The position numbers and the translations under genes are program-made. The notes beneath the pieces are model-generated. The model searched no databases. It had not been told where the DNA came from and saw only the letters and a list, made by a program, of their open reading frames with translations. A stretch of 44,871 nucleotides of DNA from an uncultured bacterium (GTDB lineage: Bacteria > Cyanobacteriota > Vampirovibrionia > Gastranaerophilales > Gastranaerophilaceae), in the NCBI GenBank assembly GCA_902797575.1, contig CADBTL010000028.1, forward strand, positions 1-44,871, in the 5' to 3' direction. Positions 16,977 through 26,068 of the stretch are shown here, piece by piece (position 1 is the first letter of the stretch; every line of letters begins with the position of its first letter).

Positions 16977-17292
16977 CTCTTTTTGAGCCGAGTAATCTTA
17001 TTTGGTTTGCAACAATTAAAAATCTTTCTCTTTCTTCTCCGGTTTGGTCAGTCCACTTACTTATGGAAATTCTTCCGTCAACAGCTACTTGTCTGCCTTT
17101 TTTTACGTATTCGCCTGCAAACTCAGCTTGTTTATCCCAAACTTCTATATTAAACCAATCAGGAATTTCTGTTTTAGTTTTTGAATCAAAGCGGTTAACT
17201 GCAAGTGAAAAAGTTGTTTTCACTTTTCCTGATTCAAAATATTTAATTTCTGCGTCTTGTCCTGCTCTGCCAACGATAGTTGCTGTATTCAT
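16963..17292 (-). CDS. ssb: Single-stranded DNA-binding protein, no acidic tail
   Basis: A 109-aa SSB with one OB-fold: MNTATIVGRAGQDAEIKYFE, TFSLAVNRFD, PDWFNIEVWDKQAEFAGEYV and KKGRQVAVDGRISISKW. It would coat ssDNA in replication and repair. It stops just after the OB-fold with GSKRDVEG. The Gly-rich linker and the acidic DDIPF-type tip that recruits partners in most bacterial SSBs are absent. The last codons run into a repeat block, so the tail may have been lost; short SSBs are also known in Cyanobacteria. AAGGAG lies before the ATG at 17292. It lies about 70 nt downstream of tgt. Confidence 0.9.
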   Translation of the reverse strand: MNTATIVGRAGQDAEIKYFESGKVKTTFSLAVNRFDSKTKTEIPDWFNIEVWDKQAEFAGEYVKKGRQVAVDGRISISKWTDQTGEERERFLIVANQIRLLGSKRDVEG

Positions 17293-17363
17293 AAATTCTC
17301 CTTTTCCTAATCCAATAAAGAGATTATACCATAATATAGTATAAAGTAACATTTAATTATTGA

Positions 17364-18497
<1,134 letters not shown>

Positions 18498-18569
18498 TTA
18501 TGATTTTAGCAAAAACCTAAGTAAAGTGAAAGCTTGGAATCTTTTAAAATATGAGTGTACGGAAAAAGT

Positions 18570-19545
18570 TTAGTTACCTATTTGGTAATACTTAAACCCT
18601 TTTTCTTCTAATCTGGTTCTATCGTATTGATTTCTGCCATCAAAAATAAACGGTTGTTTTAACAAGGTTTTAATTTTGTCAAAATCAGGGCGTCTGAACT
18701 CGTTCCATTCAGTAAGTAAAACTAGCGCATCAGCGCCTTCTAATGCTGAATAAGCGGATTCAGTGTATTTAATTCTATTTTCAAAATAGAATTTTGCGCA
18801 ATCAAAAGCTTTTGGGTCGTATGCTTGAATTTTTGCTCCTCGATTTAATAATTCATTTATAATCGTAATCGCCGGAGCTTCTCTCATATCGTTTGTTTTT
18901 GGTTTAAAAGCCAGTCCCCAAATTGCAAATGTTTTGCCATTTAAATTTTCGCCAAAATTGGATATTATTTTATTTAAAAATACCTTTCTTTGGAGTTTAT
19001 TAACCTTATCAGCAGCATTTATGATACTCATATCACAATCGTGTAATCTTCACCTGTCTTAATCAAAGCTTTAACGTCTTTAGGGAAGTAGCTTCCGCCA
19101 TAGCCTAATCCGGGAAATAAAAATTTGTTTCCGATTCTGCTGTCTGTAGACATTCCGACACGAACCATTTCTGCATTTGCTCCGACTTTTTCACATAAAT
19201 TTGCTATTTCGTTCATAAATGAAATTTTTGTTGCTAAAAATGAATTGGAAGCGTATTTTGTTATTTCTGCAGATTTAACATCCATAACAATAACTCTGTT
19301 TCCGGTTCTGAAGAACGGAGCATAAATATCTTGCATAATTCTTGTAGCTTTATCGGAATTTGAGCCAATAATAACTCTATCAGGATGTAAAAAGTCATCA
19401 ACTGCGTTACCTTGTTTTAAGAATTCCGGATTGGAAACAACGTCAAATGGATAAGTGGTGTTTGCTTTAATAATCTCCGTAACCTTTTCTGCAGTTCCGA
19501 CAGGAACGGTTGATTTGTCAACAATAACTTTGTATTCTTCATAAA
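18570..19545 (-). pseudogene. UDP-glucose 6-dehydrogenase remnant, frameshifted and truncated
   Basis: Recognisable UDP-glucose/GDP-mannose dehydrogenase sequence in two frames. The upstream part (down to 19028) runs from EYKVIVDKSTVPVG to GGSYFPKDVKALIKTGEDY. The downstream part (18570-19031) starts SIINAADKVNKLQ and holds the C-terminal NAD-sugar domain (FAIWGLAFKPKTNDMREAP). The N-terminal Rossmann domain (about 110 aa with GxGxxG) is missing. The frame is broken by an extra AC in ACAC (19041-19044); removing it restores GEDYDCDMSII. The catalytic Cys of GGSCFPKD is Tyr (TAC at 19088-19090). Three independent lesions make an active enzyme very unlikely. Confidence 0.88.
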
Positions 19546-19783
19546 GTTGATTTAATTTTCCGATATCAATTTCTGTTTTTTTCCCAAAAATAACAAGTGT
19601 GTCAGTCGTTTCGACTATATCCAAAAATTCTTCTATAATATGGTAATATTCTCTAAAAGTATAATCATGTATCATTAGGTATTTGATGTTTGGACAGTTA
19701 ATTATTGTTTTGATAGCACAAGCGACTCTGAATCTTCCGTCAATTAAACACGTATCTATAGCGTTACAATCTTTTTGTGCATA
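19546..19783 (-). pseudogene. Fragment of an LIDGRFRVAC-type surface-polysaccharide protein
   Basis: In frame with both flanking remnants, this stretch reads ...CLIDGRFRVACAIKT, then IKYLMIHDYTFREYYHIIEEFL and ends around LNQLYEEYK, where UDP-glucose dehydrogenase sequence begins. The DGRFRVAC and HDYT..YY pattern resembles a family often found near glycosyltransferases in polysaccharide loci; its function is not established, and this is from memory of the pattern. It is fused on both sides, and the shared EEYK-like end may mark the recombination point. An ATG at 19675 could still initiate a 215-aa chimera without function. Confidence 0.55.
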
Positions 19784-19936
19784 CTATTTCAAAATCTCCA
19801 GAGAACTATCAGTTGAACCATCGTCCACGCAGATTATCTCAATATCTTTAAGTGTTTGATTAACTACGGAATCCAAACATTCTCTTAAATACTTTTCAAC
19901 ATTATAAACCGGTATAATTACACTAACCTTAGGCAT
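19784..19936 (-). pseudogene. Glycosyltransferase family 2 N-terminal fragment
   Basis: Starts MPKVSVIIPVYNVEKYLREC and continues with the GT2 hallmark CVDDGSTDSSLEILK, then meets a TAG at 19784-19786. The family normally continues KEYAQKD; here the reading after the stop is YAQKDCN in the same frame. The TAG probably replaced a Glu codon (GAG to TAG). Only 50 aa of a domain of about 220 or more remain before the stop, and the rest is replaced by other sequence. AGGAAACAA precedes the ATG. Confidence 0.85.
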
Positions 19937-19994
19937 TTGTTTCCTTTAGTGATTTTAAATCTTTTTCTATTCTTAATTCCAATCAAAACGACAT

Positions 19995-20031
19995 GTTCTA
20001 ATACAAGAACACTCTGTTATTATATTAGAAC
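19995..20031. promoter_or_regulatory. Inverted-repeat operator upstream of the XRE regulator
   Basis: GTTCTAATA (19995-20003) and TATTAGAAC (20023-20031) are exact reverse complements. An extra half-site AGAAC (20006-20010) lies between them. The position just before a helix-turn-helix gene suggests autoregulation, and possibly control of the divergent, now broken glycosyltransferase gene. Confidence 0.5.
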
Positions 20032-20071
20032 GATAATATAAAGTACGCAAGAATCACGTAAAAAGCTTCAG

Positions 20072-20323
20072 TTGGCAGTAGCAAAGGTTGTTAAAAAACA
20101 TAGAATTCTATCCATCACAAAAAGTTCGGATGAAATAGGAATGGGAAAATCTATGTGGTCGGATCTTGAAAAAGGACGAAAAGATCCTCAATTATCAACT
20201 TTATGGAGAATTGCAGAAGGATTAAATATAAAAATGCATATATTGATTGAAGAAATTGAAGAAGATTTGGGCGAAAATTTTTCGTTTATTGAAGACTTTG
20301 CTGACGGACATCTGATAGTATAA
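20072..20323 (+). CDS. XRE-family helix-turn-helix regulator
   Basis: An 83-aa Cro/C1-type DNA-binding protein. The HTH runs about residues 5-60, including LSITKSSDEIGMGKSMWSDLEKGRKDP and STLWRIAEGLNI. A short acidic C-terminal tail follows. The start is uncertain: the frame is open from 20042 (codons STQESRKKLQ, which look like part of the domain), but no ATG or GTG occurs there. TTG at 20072 is the only candidate and lacks a Shine-Dalgarno sequence. The 5' end may be damaged, or a rare start is used. It lies between the decayed polysaccharide locus and a tRNA. Confidence 0.65.
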   Translation: MAVAKVVKKHRILSITKSSDEIGMGKSMWSDLEKGRKDPQLSTLWRIAEGLNIKMHILIEEIEEDLGENFSFIEDFADGHLIV

Positions 20324-20353
20324 TTGTTTTTTGAAATATTATTATTTAAATAT

Positions 20354-20428
20354 GCTCCCGGCGAGAGTCGAACTCGCGACAGACACGGTTTAGGAAACCG
20401 CCGCTCTATCCTACTGAGCTACGAGAGC
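20354..20428 (-). tRNA. tRNA-Arg (anticodon CCT)
   Basis: The minus strand folds as a 75-nt cloverleaf. The acceptor arm is GCTCTCG/CGGGAGC. The D-arm contains TAGCTCAGTAGGATAGAGC. The anticodon stem GCGGT/ACCGT encloses the loop TTCCTAA, giving anticodon CCT. The T-arm is TCGCGAGTTCGACTCTCGC-like. The 3' CCA is not encoded. It reads AGG codons. It borders the decayed gene cluster. Confidence 0.95.
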
Positions 20429-20439
20429 ATTACATAAAA

Positions 20440-20467
20440 AGTATAACACAAAGAGAATTTACGTGAA
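20440..20467 (-). promoter_or_regulatory. Promoter of tRNA-Arg
   Basis: On the minus strand TTCACG (20467-20462), a 16-nt spacer, then TATACT (20445-20440), about 11 nt before the mature 5' end. Confidence 0.55.
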
Positions 20468-20494
20468 AATTTTAACTTTTTCTGCACACTCAAG

Positions 20495-20523
20495 TTGTAA
20501 TCGCAAGTTAAAAATGTTAAAAT
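20495..20523 (+). promoter_or_regulatory. Promoter of the CgeB-like gene (short or no leader)
   Basis: TTGTAA (20495-20500), a 17-nt spacer and TAAAAT (20518-20523), preceded by TGT as an extended -10. The ATG follows after only 10 nt and no Shine-Dalgarno sequence is seen. Confidence 0.55.
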
Positions 20524-20533
20524 AAATCTTAGA

Positions 20534-21478
20534 ATGAGCAGAAAGAGTAAGAAAAAGATTTTAGCTATATTGCCCGAGAGTATTGGCGGAAGGCTTACGA
20601 CAAACAGTATAATCTCAGGTTTTACGCAAAATAATTGTCAAGTTCAAGTGTATGATGAGCTATTTGATAATAACTTGGATGAAGTGTTGGATAAAAAGTA
20701 TGATTATATTGCAGGATACGATTTTTCAGGGCTGAAAATAAAGGTAGACAATAAGTTATCAATACCTTCAATTAATTATTTTTCTGATGATATAAGAAGT
20801 AATACTTCCGGAAAAGAATGGAAAAAATATTTGCCGTATTTGGAAGACGATGACAATTATACATTTTATTGGGATCGGCAGCTTACAGAATATGAGAATA
20901 TTAAAAATTTACACTATCTTCCTCATTTTGTTGATTTTGATATTTATAAAGATATGGGAAATGAACCTGAATTTGATTTAATGTTTGCAGGACGTTTAGA
21001 TACAAATTACAGGCTAAACTTTTTTGAAGAACTTGTTTTAAAAATGCCTCATCTAAAAGTAGCTTGGTATGCAATAGATAGACACTATAGGGATGCAAGA
21101 GGACGCTCAGAATATCCTGAAATAATAGATTTGTGTTATATGGGATTTATTGATAATGAACCTGAGATGGCAAGGGCAATTAATAACACGAAAATAGTAT
21201 TTAATATGCATTCTCAAGGTCTTACATCTTTAAATTACAGAACCTTCCAAACCGTAGCTTGCAAAAGGTTAATGATTACAGACTATAGGGATGAATTAGC
21301 TTTGTTTGAAGGGTATATGCCATTTTATGAAGATATGTCTGACTTAATTTTTAAGATTGAAAATTATCTTGACGATAAAGAAGCATATAAAACTATTACG
21401 GAAAATTGCTACAAAATAGCAAAACAAAGCCACAATTCTAAGGATTGCATAAGATATTTATTGAGCGTTATAAAGTAA
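20534..21478 (+). CDS. CgeB-like glycosyltransferase
   Basis: A 314-aa soluble glycosyltransferase with a GT-B-like layout. The C-terminal Glyco_trans_1_2/CgeB signature is clear: SLNYRTFQTVACKRLMITDY, then FYEDMSDLIFKIENYLDD. The central LMFAGRLDTNYRLNFFEEL strand matches the start of the second Rossmann half. The N-terminal half is DUF3880-like (KKKILAILPESIGG). Such proteins sit in surface-glycan or spore-coat loci; donor and acceptor are unknown. It is close to the decayed glycan genes but separated by a tRNA. It is convergent with tyrA, with two nt between the genes. Confidence 0.75.
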   Translation: MSRKSKKKILAILPESIGGRLTTNSIISGFTQNNCQVQVYDELFDNNLDEVLDKKYDYIAGYDFSGLKIKVDNKLSIPSINYFSDDIRSNTSGKEWKKYLPYLEDDDNYTFYWDRQLTEYENIKNLHYLPHFVDFDIYKDMGNEPEFDLMFAGRLDTNYRLNFFEELVLKMPHLKVAWYAIDRHYRDARGRSEYPEIIDLCYMGFIDNEPEMARAINNTKIVFNMHSQGLTSLNYRTFQTVACKRLMITDYRDELALFEGYMPFYEDMSDLIFKIENYLDDKEAYKTITENCYKIAKQSHNSKDCIRYLLSVIK

Positions 21479-21480
21479 AA

Positions 21481-22251
21481 CTAGTTTTTATACAAATTCT
21501 CTCTAAAATTTTTTATTTTTTCTGCTTCTTTTTTATAATCTGAGTTAAATAAATTTTTAATATTTTTATCAAGCAAATTTACGACATCTTTAATATTTTC
21601 TTTGTTCATAACAATCATATCATTTGCCATTTCGACATTTGACATAGCAAGACGTGTTGTATCTCTGAAACCTGATGCAGCGAGCTGTTGAGCAAGTTCA
21701 TTGTCTTCTATATTTTTGCATAGAGCTTGAGAAATAAGCATTGGTGCGTGAGATATCAAAGCAACTGCTTTATCATGCTCCTGAGGCGTTGTAAGAATTG
21801 TTTTTGCACCGAGTTCTTCAATAACGGATTTTAATAATTCAAAATCATTCATGTTTGTGTCATCTTTTGGAGTTACGGCCCAAGTTGCACCTTCAAATAA
21901 ATCAGGAAATGCGTATTCCCAGCCTTGATGTTCTGTTCCTGCCATAGGATGAGACGGGATGAATTTATAATTGTAACTTTTTTTTGATACAAATTCTTTG
22001 AGTGAGCAAACATCGGTTACAATTGTGTTTTTATCCAGAATATTATTTAACTTATCTAAAACATCTAAAGTTACATTCATCGGAGTACAAACAAAAACGA
22101 TATCACATCCTTTTAAGTTATTGTAATCTTTGCTTACATTAAATTCGTTTACGCTGCGTGAGATTCCGACAATATCATGTTTTTTCCCTTCCAGCAAATT
22201 CTTAAATATTGAACCTCCAATTAACCCTAAACCTATAACTCCGATTCTCAT
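21481..22251 (-). CDS. tyrA: Prephenate/arogenate dehydrogenase
   Basis: A 256-aa NAD(P)-dependent enzyme making the tyrosine precursor (4-hydroxyphenylpyruvate or arogenate). The Rossmann GLGLIGGS begins at residue 7. The substrate-site HPMAGTEHQGWEYA is complete, as is the helical dimer domain with LISHAPMLISQAL and SGFRDTTRLA. There is no fused chorismate mutase or ACT domain. The length fits the short form. It lies 31 nt downstream of proA on the same strand, probably cotranscribed. Substrate preference is not determinable by eye. Confidence 0.92.
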   Translation of the reverse strand: MRIGVIGLGLIGGSIFKNLLEGKKHDIVGISRSVNEFNVSKDYNNLKGCDIVFVCTPMNVTLDVLDKLNNILDKNTIVTDVCSLKEFVSKKSYNYKFIPSHPMAGTEHQGWEYAFPDLFEGATWAVTPKDDTNMNDFELLKSVIEELGAKTILTTPQEHDKAVALISHAPMLISQALCKNIEDNELAQQLAASGFRDTTRLAMSNVEMANDMIVMNKENIKDVVNLLDKNIKNLFNSDYKKEAEKIKNFRENLYKN

Positions 22252-22282
22252 AATAAAATTTCCTTATATTTATATAATATTT

Positions 22283-23545
22283 TTAAATTAAATCTTTATG
22301 ACGGAAATGCTTTTTACCTTCTGCATAGTCTTTTACGACTTGTCCATTTCCTTCTATTGTGTATTTGTATATAGTTAATCCCTCAAGACCGACAGGACCT
22401 CTGGCATGAGTCTTATTTGTAGAGATTCCGACTTCTGCGCCAAACCCGTATCTAAAACCGTCGGCAAAGCGTGTTGAAACATTATGGTAAACTCCGGCTG
22501 AATCAACCATATTCATAAATTTTTTTGCGTTATCGTTATTTTCTGTAACGATTGATTCAGTATGTCCTGATGAATTTTCATTTATATGTTCAATAGCTTC
22601 TTCAAGAGAGTTAACAATTTTATAAGACAATTTCTTTTCGCCATATTCTATATGCCAACTTTCAGGCTCAAATACAACCTCTATGTCTGCATTTTGCAAT
22701 GAATCAATAATGTCCTTACCGTATTTGTTTTGAATGTTTTTATGAACTAAAACTGTTTCAACAGAATTACAAGCACTTGGATATTGTGTTTTTGCGTCTA
22801 TAATAATTTTTTTAGCTTTTTCTATGTCTGCGTATTCATCAATATATATGTGGCAAATTCCGTCAGCATGCCCCAAAACAGGAATTTTAGTGTTTTCTTT
22901 TATAAATTTGACAAGTTTATTTCCGCCTCTTGGGATAATTAAATCAATAAACTTATCCTGTTTAAGCATTTGAGCGACATCATCTCTTGTAAAGACTTGA
23001 TTTAAAACATTTTTTGGAAAACCATCCGTGTTATCCAATGCTTTTTGAATAATAGACATTATCATTTTATTTGTATTAATAGCTTCTTTCCCGCCTTTTA
23101 AAATTACAACATTGCCTGATTTGATGGCAAGAGAAGATATCTGCGTAATTACATCCGGACGAGACTCGAATATTATACCCAAAACACCTATAGGACAAGT
23201 AGTTTTAGTAAGTATTAATCCGTCATCAAGCTCTCGTTTTAGAAGAACTTTATGAGTCGGATCGTCCAATAGAATAATATCCCGAATTCCTTGAATCATA
23301 TCACGCATTTTATTTTCGTCAAGTTTTAAACGATTATACGCAGATATATTTATTTCACCGCTTTCAACCAAACTTTTTGCTAACACTAAATCCTGTTTAT
23401 TAGCTTCAAATATTTTCTCTTTGTTTTGTTCAATACTATTAGCGATGTTAGCTAGTGCATTATTTTTTATTTCAGTAGAAATCCCTGCAAATTTTTTTGA
23501 TGCAGTTTTTGCATTATATGCAATTGTGTAAAAATTATCTTCCAA
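22283..23545 (-). CDS. proA: Glutamate-5-semialdehyde dehydrogenase (gamma-glutamyl phosphate reductase)
   Basis: The second step of proline synthesis: NADPH reduction of gamma-glutamyl phosphate. It is 420 aa, the usual length. Motifs: FESRPDVITQISSLAIKSGN, ILKGGKEA, LIIPRGGNKLV, and catalytic Cys259 in QYPSACNSVETVL; the C-terminal region has TNKTHARGPVGLEGLT. The start is TTG at 23545, 9-10 nt after AAGGGG, and overlaps the end of the upstream 77-aa gene by 11 nt, suggesting translational coupling. proB is not in the window. Confidence 0.95.
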   Translation of the reverse strand: MEDNFYTIAYNAKTASKKFAGISTEIKNNALANIANSIEQNKEKIFEANKQDLVLAKSLVESGEINISAYNRLKLDENKMRDMIQGIRDIILLDDPTHKVLLKRELDDGLILTKTTCPIGVLGIIFESRPDVITQISSLAIKSGNVVILKGGKEAINTNKMIMSIIQKALDNTDGFPKNVLNQVFTRDDVAQMLKQDKFIDLIIPRGGNKLVKFIKENTKIPVLGHADGICHIYIDEYADIEKAKKIIIDAKTQYPSACNSVETVLVHKNIQNKYGKDIIDSLQNADIEVVFEPESWHIEYGEKKLSYKIVNSLEEAIEHINENSSGHTESIVTENNDNAKKFMNMVDSAGVYHNVSTRFADGFRYGFGAEVGISTNKTHARGPVGLEGLTIYKYTIEGNGQVVKDYAEGKKHFRHKDLI

Positions 23546-23768
23546 AATCTGATACCCCTTTCATACGGTATACATCGCACATTGCTCTATATTTTAATCT
23601 GCGTAAATTAATCATTGCGGAACATTTCTTTTTAAATAAACTGGCTTTAATTGATTGCGCGGGGTGGTTTTCTATTTCGGTTTTTTGATTCATTACAAAA
23701 CCGGATAGATCCATAAAAGGAATACAATTTCTATAGTCCATGTATGGATTTCTGCCAAACGATTCCAT
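23535..23768 (-). CDS. Small hypothetical protein coupled to proA (77 aa)
   Basis: No family recognised. The protein is basic, with KKKCSAMINLRRLKYRAM in the middle and FGRNPYMDYRNCIPFMD near the start, and has two cysteines before the C-terminus at about 49 and 64 besides one at about 15. A strong AAAAAGGAG precedes the ATG. Its 3' end overlaps proA by 11 nt, so it is probably translated just before proA. The clear ribosome binding site and overlap support a real gene. Confidence 0.6.
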   Translation of the reverse strand: MESFGRNPYMDYRNCIPFMDLSGFVMNQKTEIENHPAQSIKASLFKKKCSAMINLRRLKYRAMCDVYRMKGVSDFGR

Positions 23769-23878
23769 ATTATTAACTCCTTTTTACGATGATAAATGTT
23801 AGGATTTTCTCTCTCTTGTTTTAATTTTATATAAAATTTTTTTGATAAACAATATAATGTAAAATAAAGTTACAAAAA

Positions 23879-23893
23879 GAGGATGCGGAAAAA
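23879..23893 (-). repeat. Dispersed repeat, 15-bp core copy (reverse orientation)
   Basis: GAGGATGCGGAAAAA is the reverse complement of the last 15 bases of the repeats at 105-124 and 26048-26067. It lies in the intergenic region between the 77-aa/proA operon and the TerC-like gene. Confidence 0.55.
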
Positions 23894-23978
23894 TATAAAA
23901 TTAAGTGTGATATTCAATAATCTTTATATTTACTCTTTTTAATAATTATAATATAATCCTTTTATTAGGAGAGTTATC

Positions 23979-25016
23979 ATGTTTAAGTATTTTATAGGTT
24001 CTTTTATTGTTACTATTTTAGGTTTATCCTCTGCATATCTATGGGGAGAACATGTACATAACGGAACAGGACTAACTTGTATATTTATAGCATCAGTACT
24101 AGCAATTTTAGAGATAAGTTTATCTTTTGATAATGCTGTTGTTAATGCAATGAAACTAGAAAGCATGTCAGAAAAATGGCGTCACAGATTTATAACGTGG
24201 GGTATTTTGATTGCTGTATTTGGTATGAGATTTTTGTTCCCGCTTCTTGTAGTATCAATTTTTGCAGGTTTAAATATTTTATCCGTATTGGATATGGCGC
24301 TTAATGATGTTGGTAAATATGCACATTATTTAGAGCTTACACACGCTCCTATTGTTACATTTGGCGGTGCATTCTTGTTAATGTTGTTTATGGATTACTT
24401 TACTGAACAAAAAAAAGAGGTGCATTGGATAAAACCTATTGAGTGCAAACTGCAAAAACTGCATAGTTTTAAAGGAATTTGTACTATTTCAACGCTTTTT
24501 ATTTTAGGCATAGTTCTTAATATTTTGCCGTTAGGACAGAGATTATCTGTATTTATATCAGGTATTTCAGGAATAATAACTTATCTTGTTATAGATGGTC
24601 TGGCAGAATGGCTTGAACGCAGGCAAGAAGAACGAGCTAAATTGTGTGCAAATGCCGTTAAATGTTCAGGTTTAGTTGGTTTTTTATATCTTGAACTTAT
24701 AGATGCGTCTTTTTCTTTAGATGGAGTTTTGGGTGCGTTTGCTCTTAGTCAGGATATTATAATTATTACAATTGGTTTATTTATTGGTGCAATGTTTGTT
24801 CGTTCACTTACAATAATGCTTGTAGAGAAGAAAACTTTGGATCAGTTTTTGTATCTCGAACATGGCGCACATTGGGCAATCGGTACATTAGCAATTTTAA
24901 TGTTTATTTCAACATTTAAAGAAATACCCGAAGTTGTAACAGGACTTTTGGGGTTAGTATTTATAATAAGTGCGCTGGCTTCTTCTATATTACATAATAA
25001 GAAGAAGGTTAAATAA
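23979..25016 (+). CDS. DUF475/TerC-family integral membrane protein
   Basis: A 345-aa protein with about eight or nine membrane helices. The two TerC-type acidic motifs are present: LEISLSFDNAVVNA (about 47-60) and LIDASFSLDGVLGAFA (in the second half). These form the putative metal path of the TerC/LysE superfamily. Relatives are linked to tellurite resistance or manganese export, so metal-ion efflux is plausible but unproven. TTAGGAGAG precedes the ATG, with an AT-rich TATAAT region further upstream. cca follows after 22 nt. Confidence 0.85.
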   Translation: MFKYFIGSFIVTILGLSSAYLWGEHVHNGTGLTCIFIASVLAILEISLSFDNAVVNAMKLESMSEKWRHRFITWGILIAVFGMRFLFPLLVVSIFAGLNILSVLDMALNDVGKYAHYLELTHAPIVTFGGAFLLMLFMDYFTEQKKEVHWIKPIECKLQKLHSFKGICTISTLFILGIVLNILPLGQRLSVFISGISGIITYLVIDGLAEWLERRQEERAKLCANAVKCSGLVGFLYLELIDASFSLDGVLGAFALSQDIIIITIGLFIGAMFVRSLTIMLVEKKTLDQFLYLEHGAHWAIGTLAILMFISTFKEIPEVVTGLLGLVFIISALASSILHNKKKVK

Positions 25017-25038
25017 GTTTAAGTAGTTGGTGTAAAGT

Positions 25039-25920
25039 ATGCTTAGTTTAATACAAGATAAAAATCTGTATTACATAGGCGGTGTTGTAAGAGATGAAAT
25101 TCTTGGTGCCGAAAGTTTTGATACAGATTTATGTTATGAGGGAAATGCAATAAATTTTGCTCAGTCGCTCGGTTTAAATGTTATTAAAACAAATCCTGAT
25201 TTTGGAACGGTTAGAGTGCTATTAACCGATAAAGAAATCGATATAGCTTCAACAAGAACAGAAACATATCCTAAAAAAGGACACTTACCGGAAGTTAAAA
25301 ATATAGGATGTTCGCTAAAGGAGGATTTGATAAGGCGGGATTTTACTATTAATGCCATGGCAAAAAGGACAACTGACGGAGAACTGATAGATTACTACGG
25401 CGGAATTAAAGATATAAAAGATAAAAAAATAAAAATTCTGCATGATAACAGCTTTATTGATGACCCAACAAGAATAATACGGGCTTTAAAATTTTCAGTC
25501 AGGTTTGGTTTTGAACTTGATGAACATACAAAAAAACTTCAGGATGAATATTTGGATAATATAAATTATGATATGAGTTATCATAGATTGCGAAAAGAAC
25601 TTGTAGAAACTTTTGGTCTGAACTCAGCTCATGCATTTGATAAATTTTTGGAACAGAAAATGTATAAGCTTTTAGGAAGTAATATCAAAAGTGTTACAGT
25701 AAAAGGTCAAGATATAAAAGAAGCTCTAAAAAGTTACAAAGGTGAGCATCTTTGGTTTATGTACGTTGCGCCTTTTTTGGATATTGATACAAAACTTCCG
25801 CTAATAAAAAGTGAAAAAAGAATCTTAGAGTGGGTAAAACGATTAAAAACTCAACCTTCCGGAAATAATACGCCAAAAGAAAGTATAATTTTACGAGAAT
25901 TGTTTGATAACAATGTTTAA
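25039..25920 (+). CDS. cca: Class II CCA-adding-type nucleotidyltransferase (short)
   Basis: A 293-aa tRNA nucleotidyltransferase/poly(A)-polymerase family member that would build or repair tRNA 3' ends. The active-site set is GGVVRD (14-19), the metal carboxylates Asp28 and Asp30 in FDTDL, Asp68 in EIDIAS, RRDFTINAMA (99-108) and DPTRIIRALKFSVRFGFEL. The neck and body domains are shorter than in typical enzymes of 380-450 aa. It could be a full CCA enzyme, or a CC- or A-specific form. This matters because the tRNA in this window lacks an encoded CCA. Only a weak GGTG lies before the ATG; coupling to the upstream gene is likely. Confidence 0.85.
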   Translation: MLSLIQDKNLYYIGGVVRDEILGAESFDTDLCYEGNAINFAQSLGLNVIKTNPDFGTVRVLLTDKEIDIASTRTETYPKKGHLPEVKNIGCSLKEDLIRRDFTINAMAKRTTDGELIDYYGGIKDIKDKKIKILHDNSFIDDPTRIIRALKFSVRFGFELDEHTKKLQDEYLDNINYDMSYHRLRKELVETFGLNSAHAFDKFLEQKMYKLLGSNIKSVTVKGQDIKEALKSYKGEHLWFMYVAPFLDIDTKLPLIKSEKRILEWVKRLKTQPSGNNTPKESIILRELFDNNV

Positions 25921-25934
25921 AAAATAAAAATTAA

Positions 25935-26067
25935 AATTTTCCCTGCAAACTCTGGGGAACGGTTTCAAATCAGACTACGTGAGTCTTGGATTATTCGGGG
26001 TGTCGGCGGAGTAGCTTAACGTAGCTCTGTCATAATTCATTTACCCCTCGACTTTTTCCGCATCCTC
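25935..26067. repeat. GC-richer remnant block with two dispersed repeats
   Basis: A segment richer in GC than the flanks. The plus strand reads LQTLGNGFKSDYVSLGLFGV and then SAE before a TAG at 26011-26013, like a broken gene tail without a start. It then carries GGCGGAG (26005-26011) and CATTTACCCCT (26038-26048), as next to ssb, and runs into the 20-bp repeat at 26048-26067. No intact gene is present. It is probably decayed repeat or mobile DNA. Confidence 0.4.
26048..26067 (+). repeat. Dispersed 20-bp repeat, copy 2
   Basis: TCGACTTTTTCCGCATCCTC is identical to 105-124. On the minus strand both copies read in-frame as EDAEKVE before a stop codon. Confidence 0.7.
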
Positions 26068-26068
26068 G

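Noticed and set aside
18570-20428. Genomic island or prophage at tRNA-Arg
   Set aside because: An XRE gene and pseudogenes lie beside the tRNA, but no integrase, att repeat or phage gene is visible; local decay explains the data.
25950-26010. tRNA-like GGTTTCAAATC in the debris downstream of cca
   Set aside because: The T-arm stem does not pair and no acceptor or anticodon arms can be drawn.
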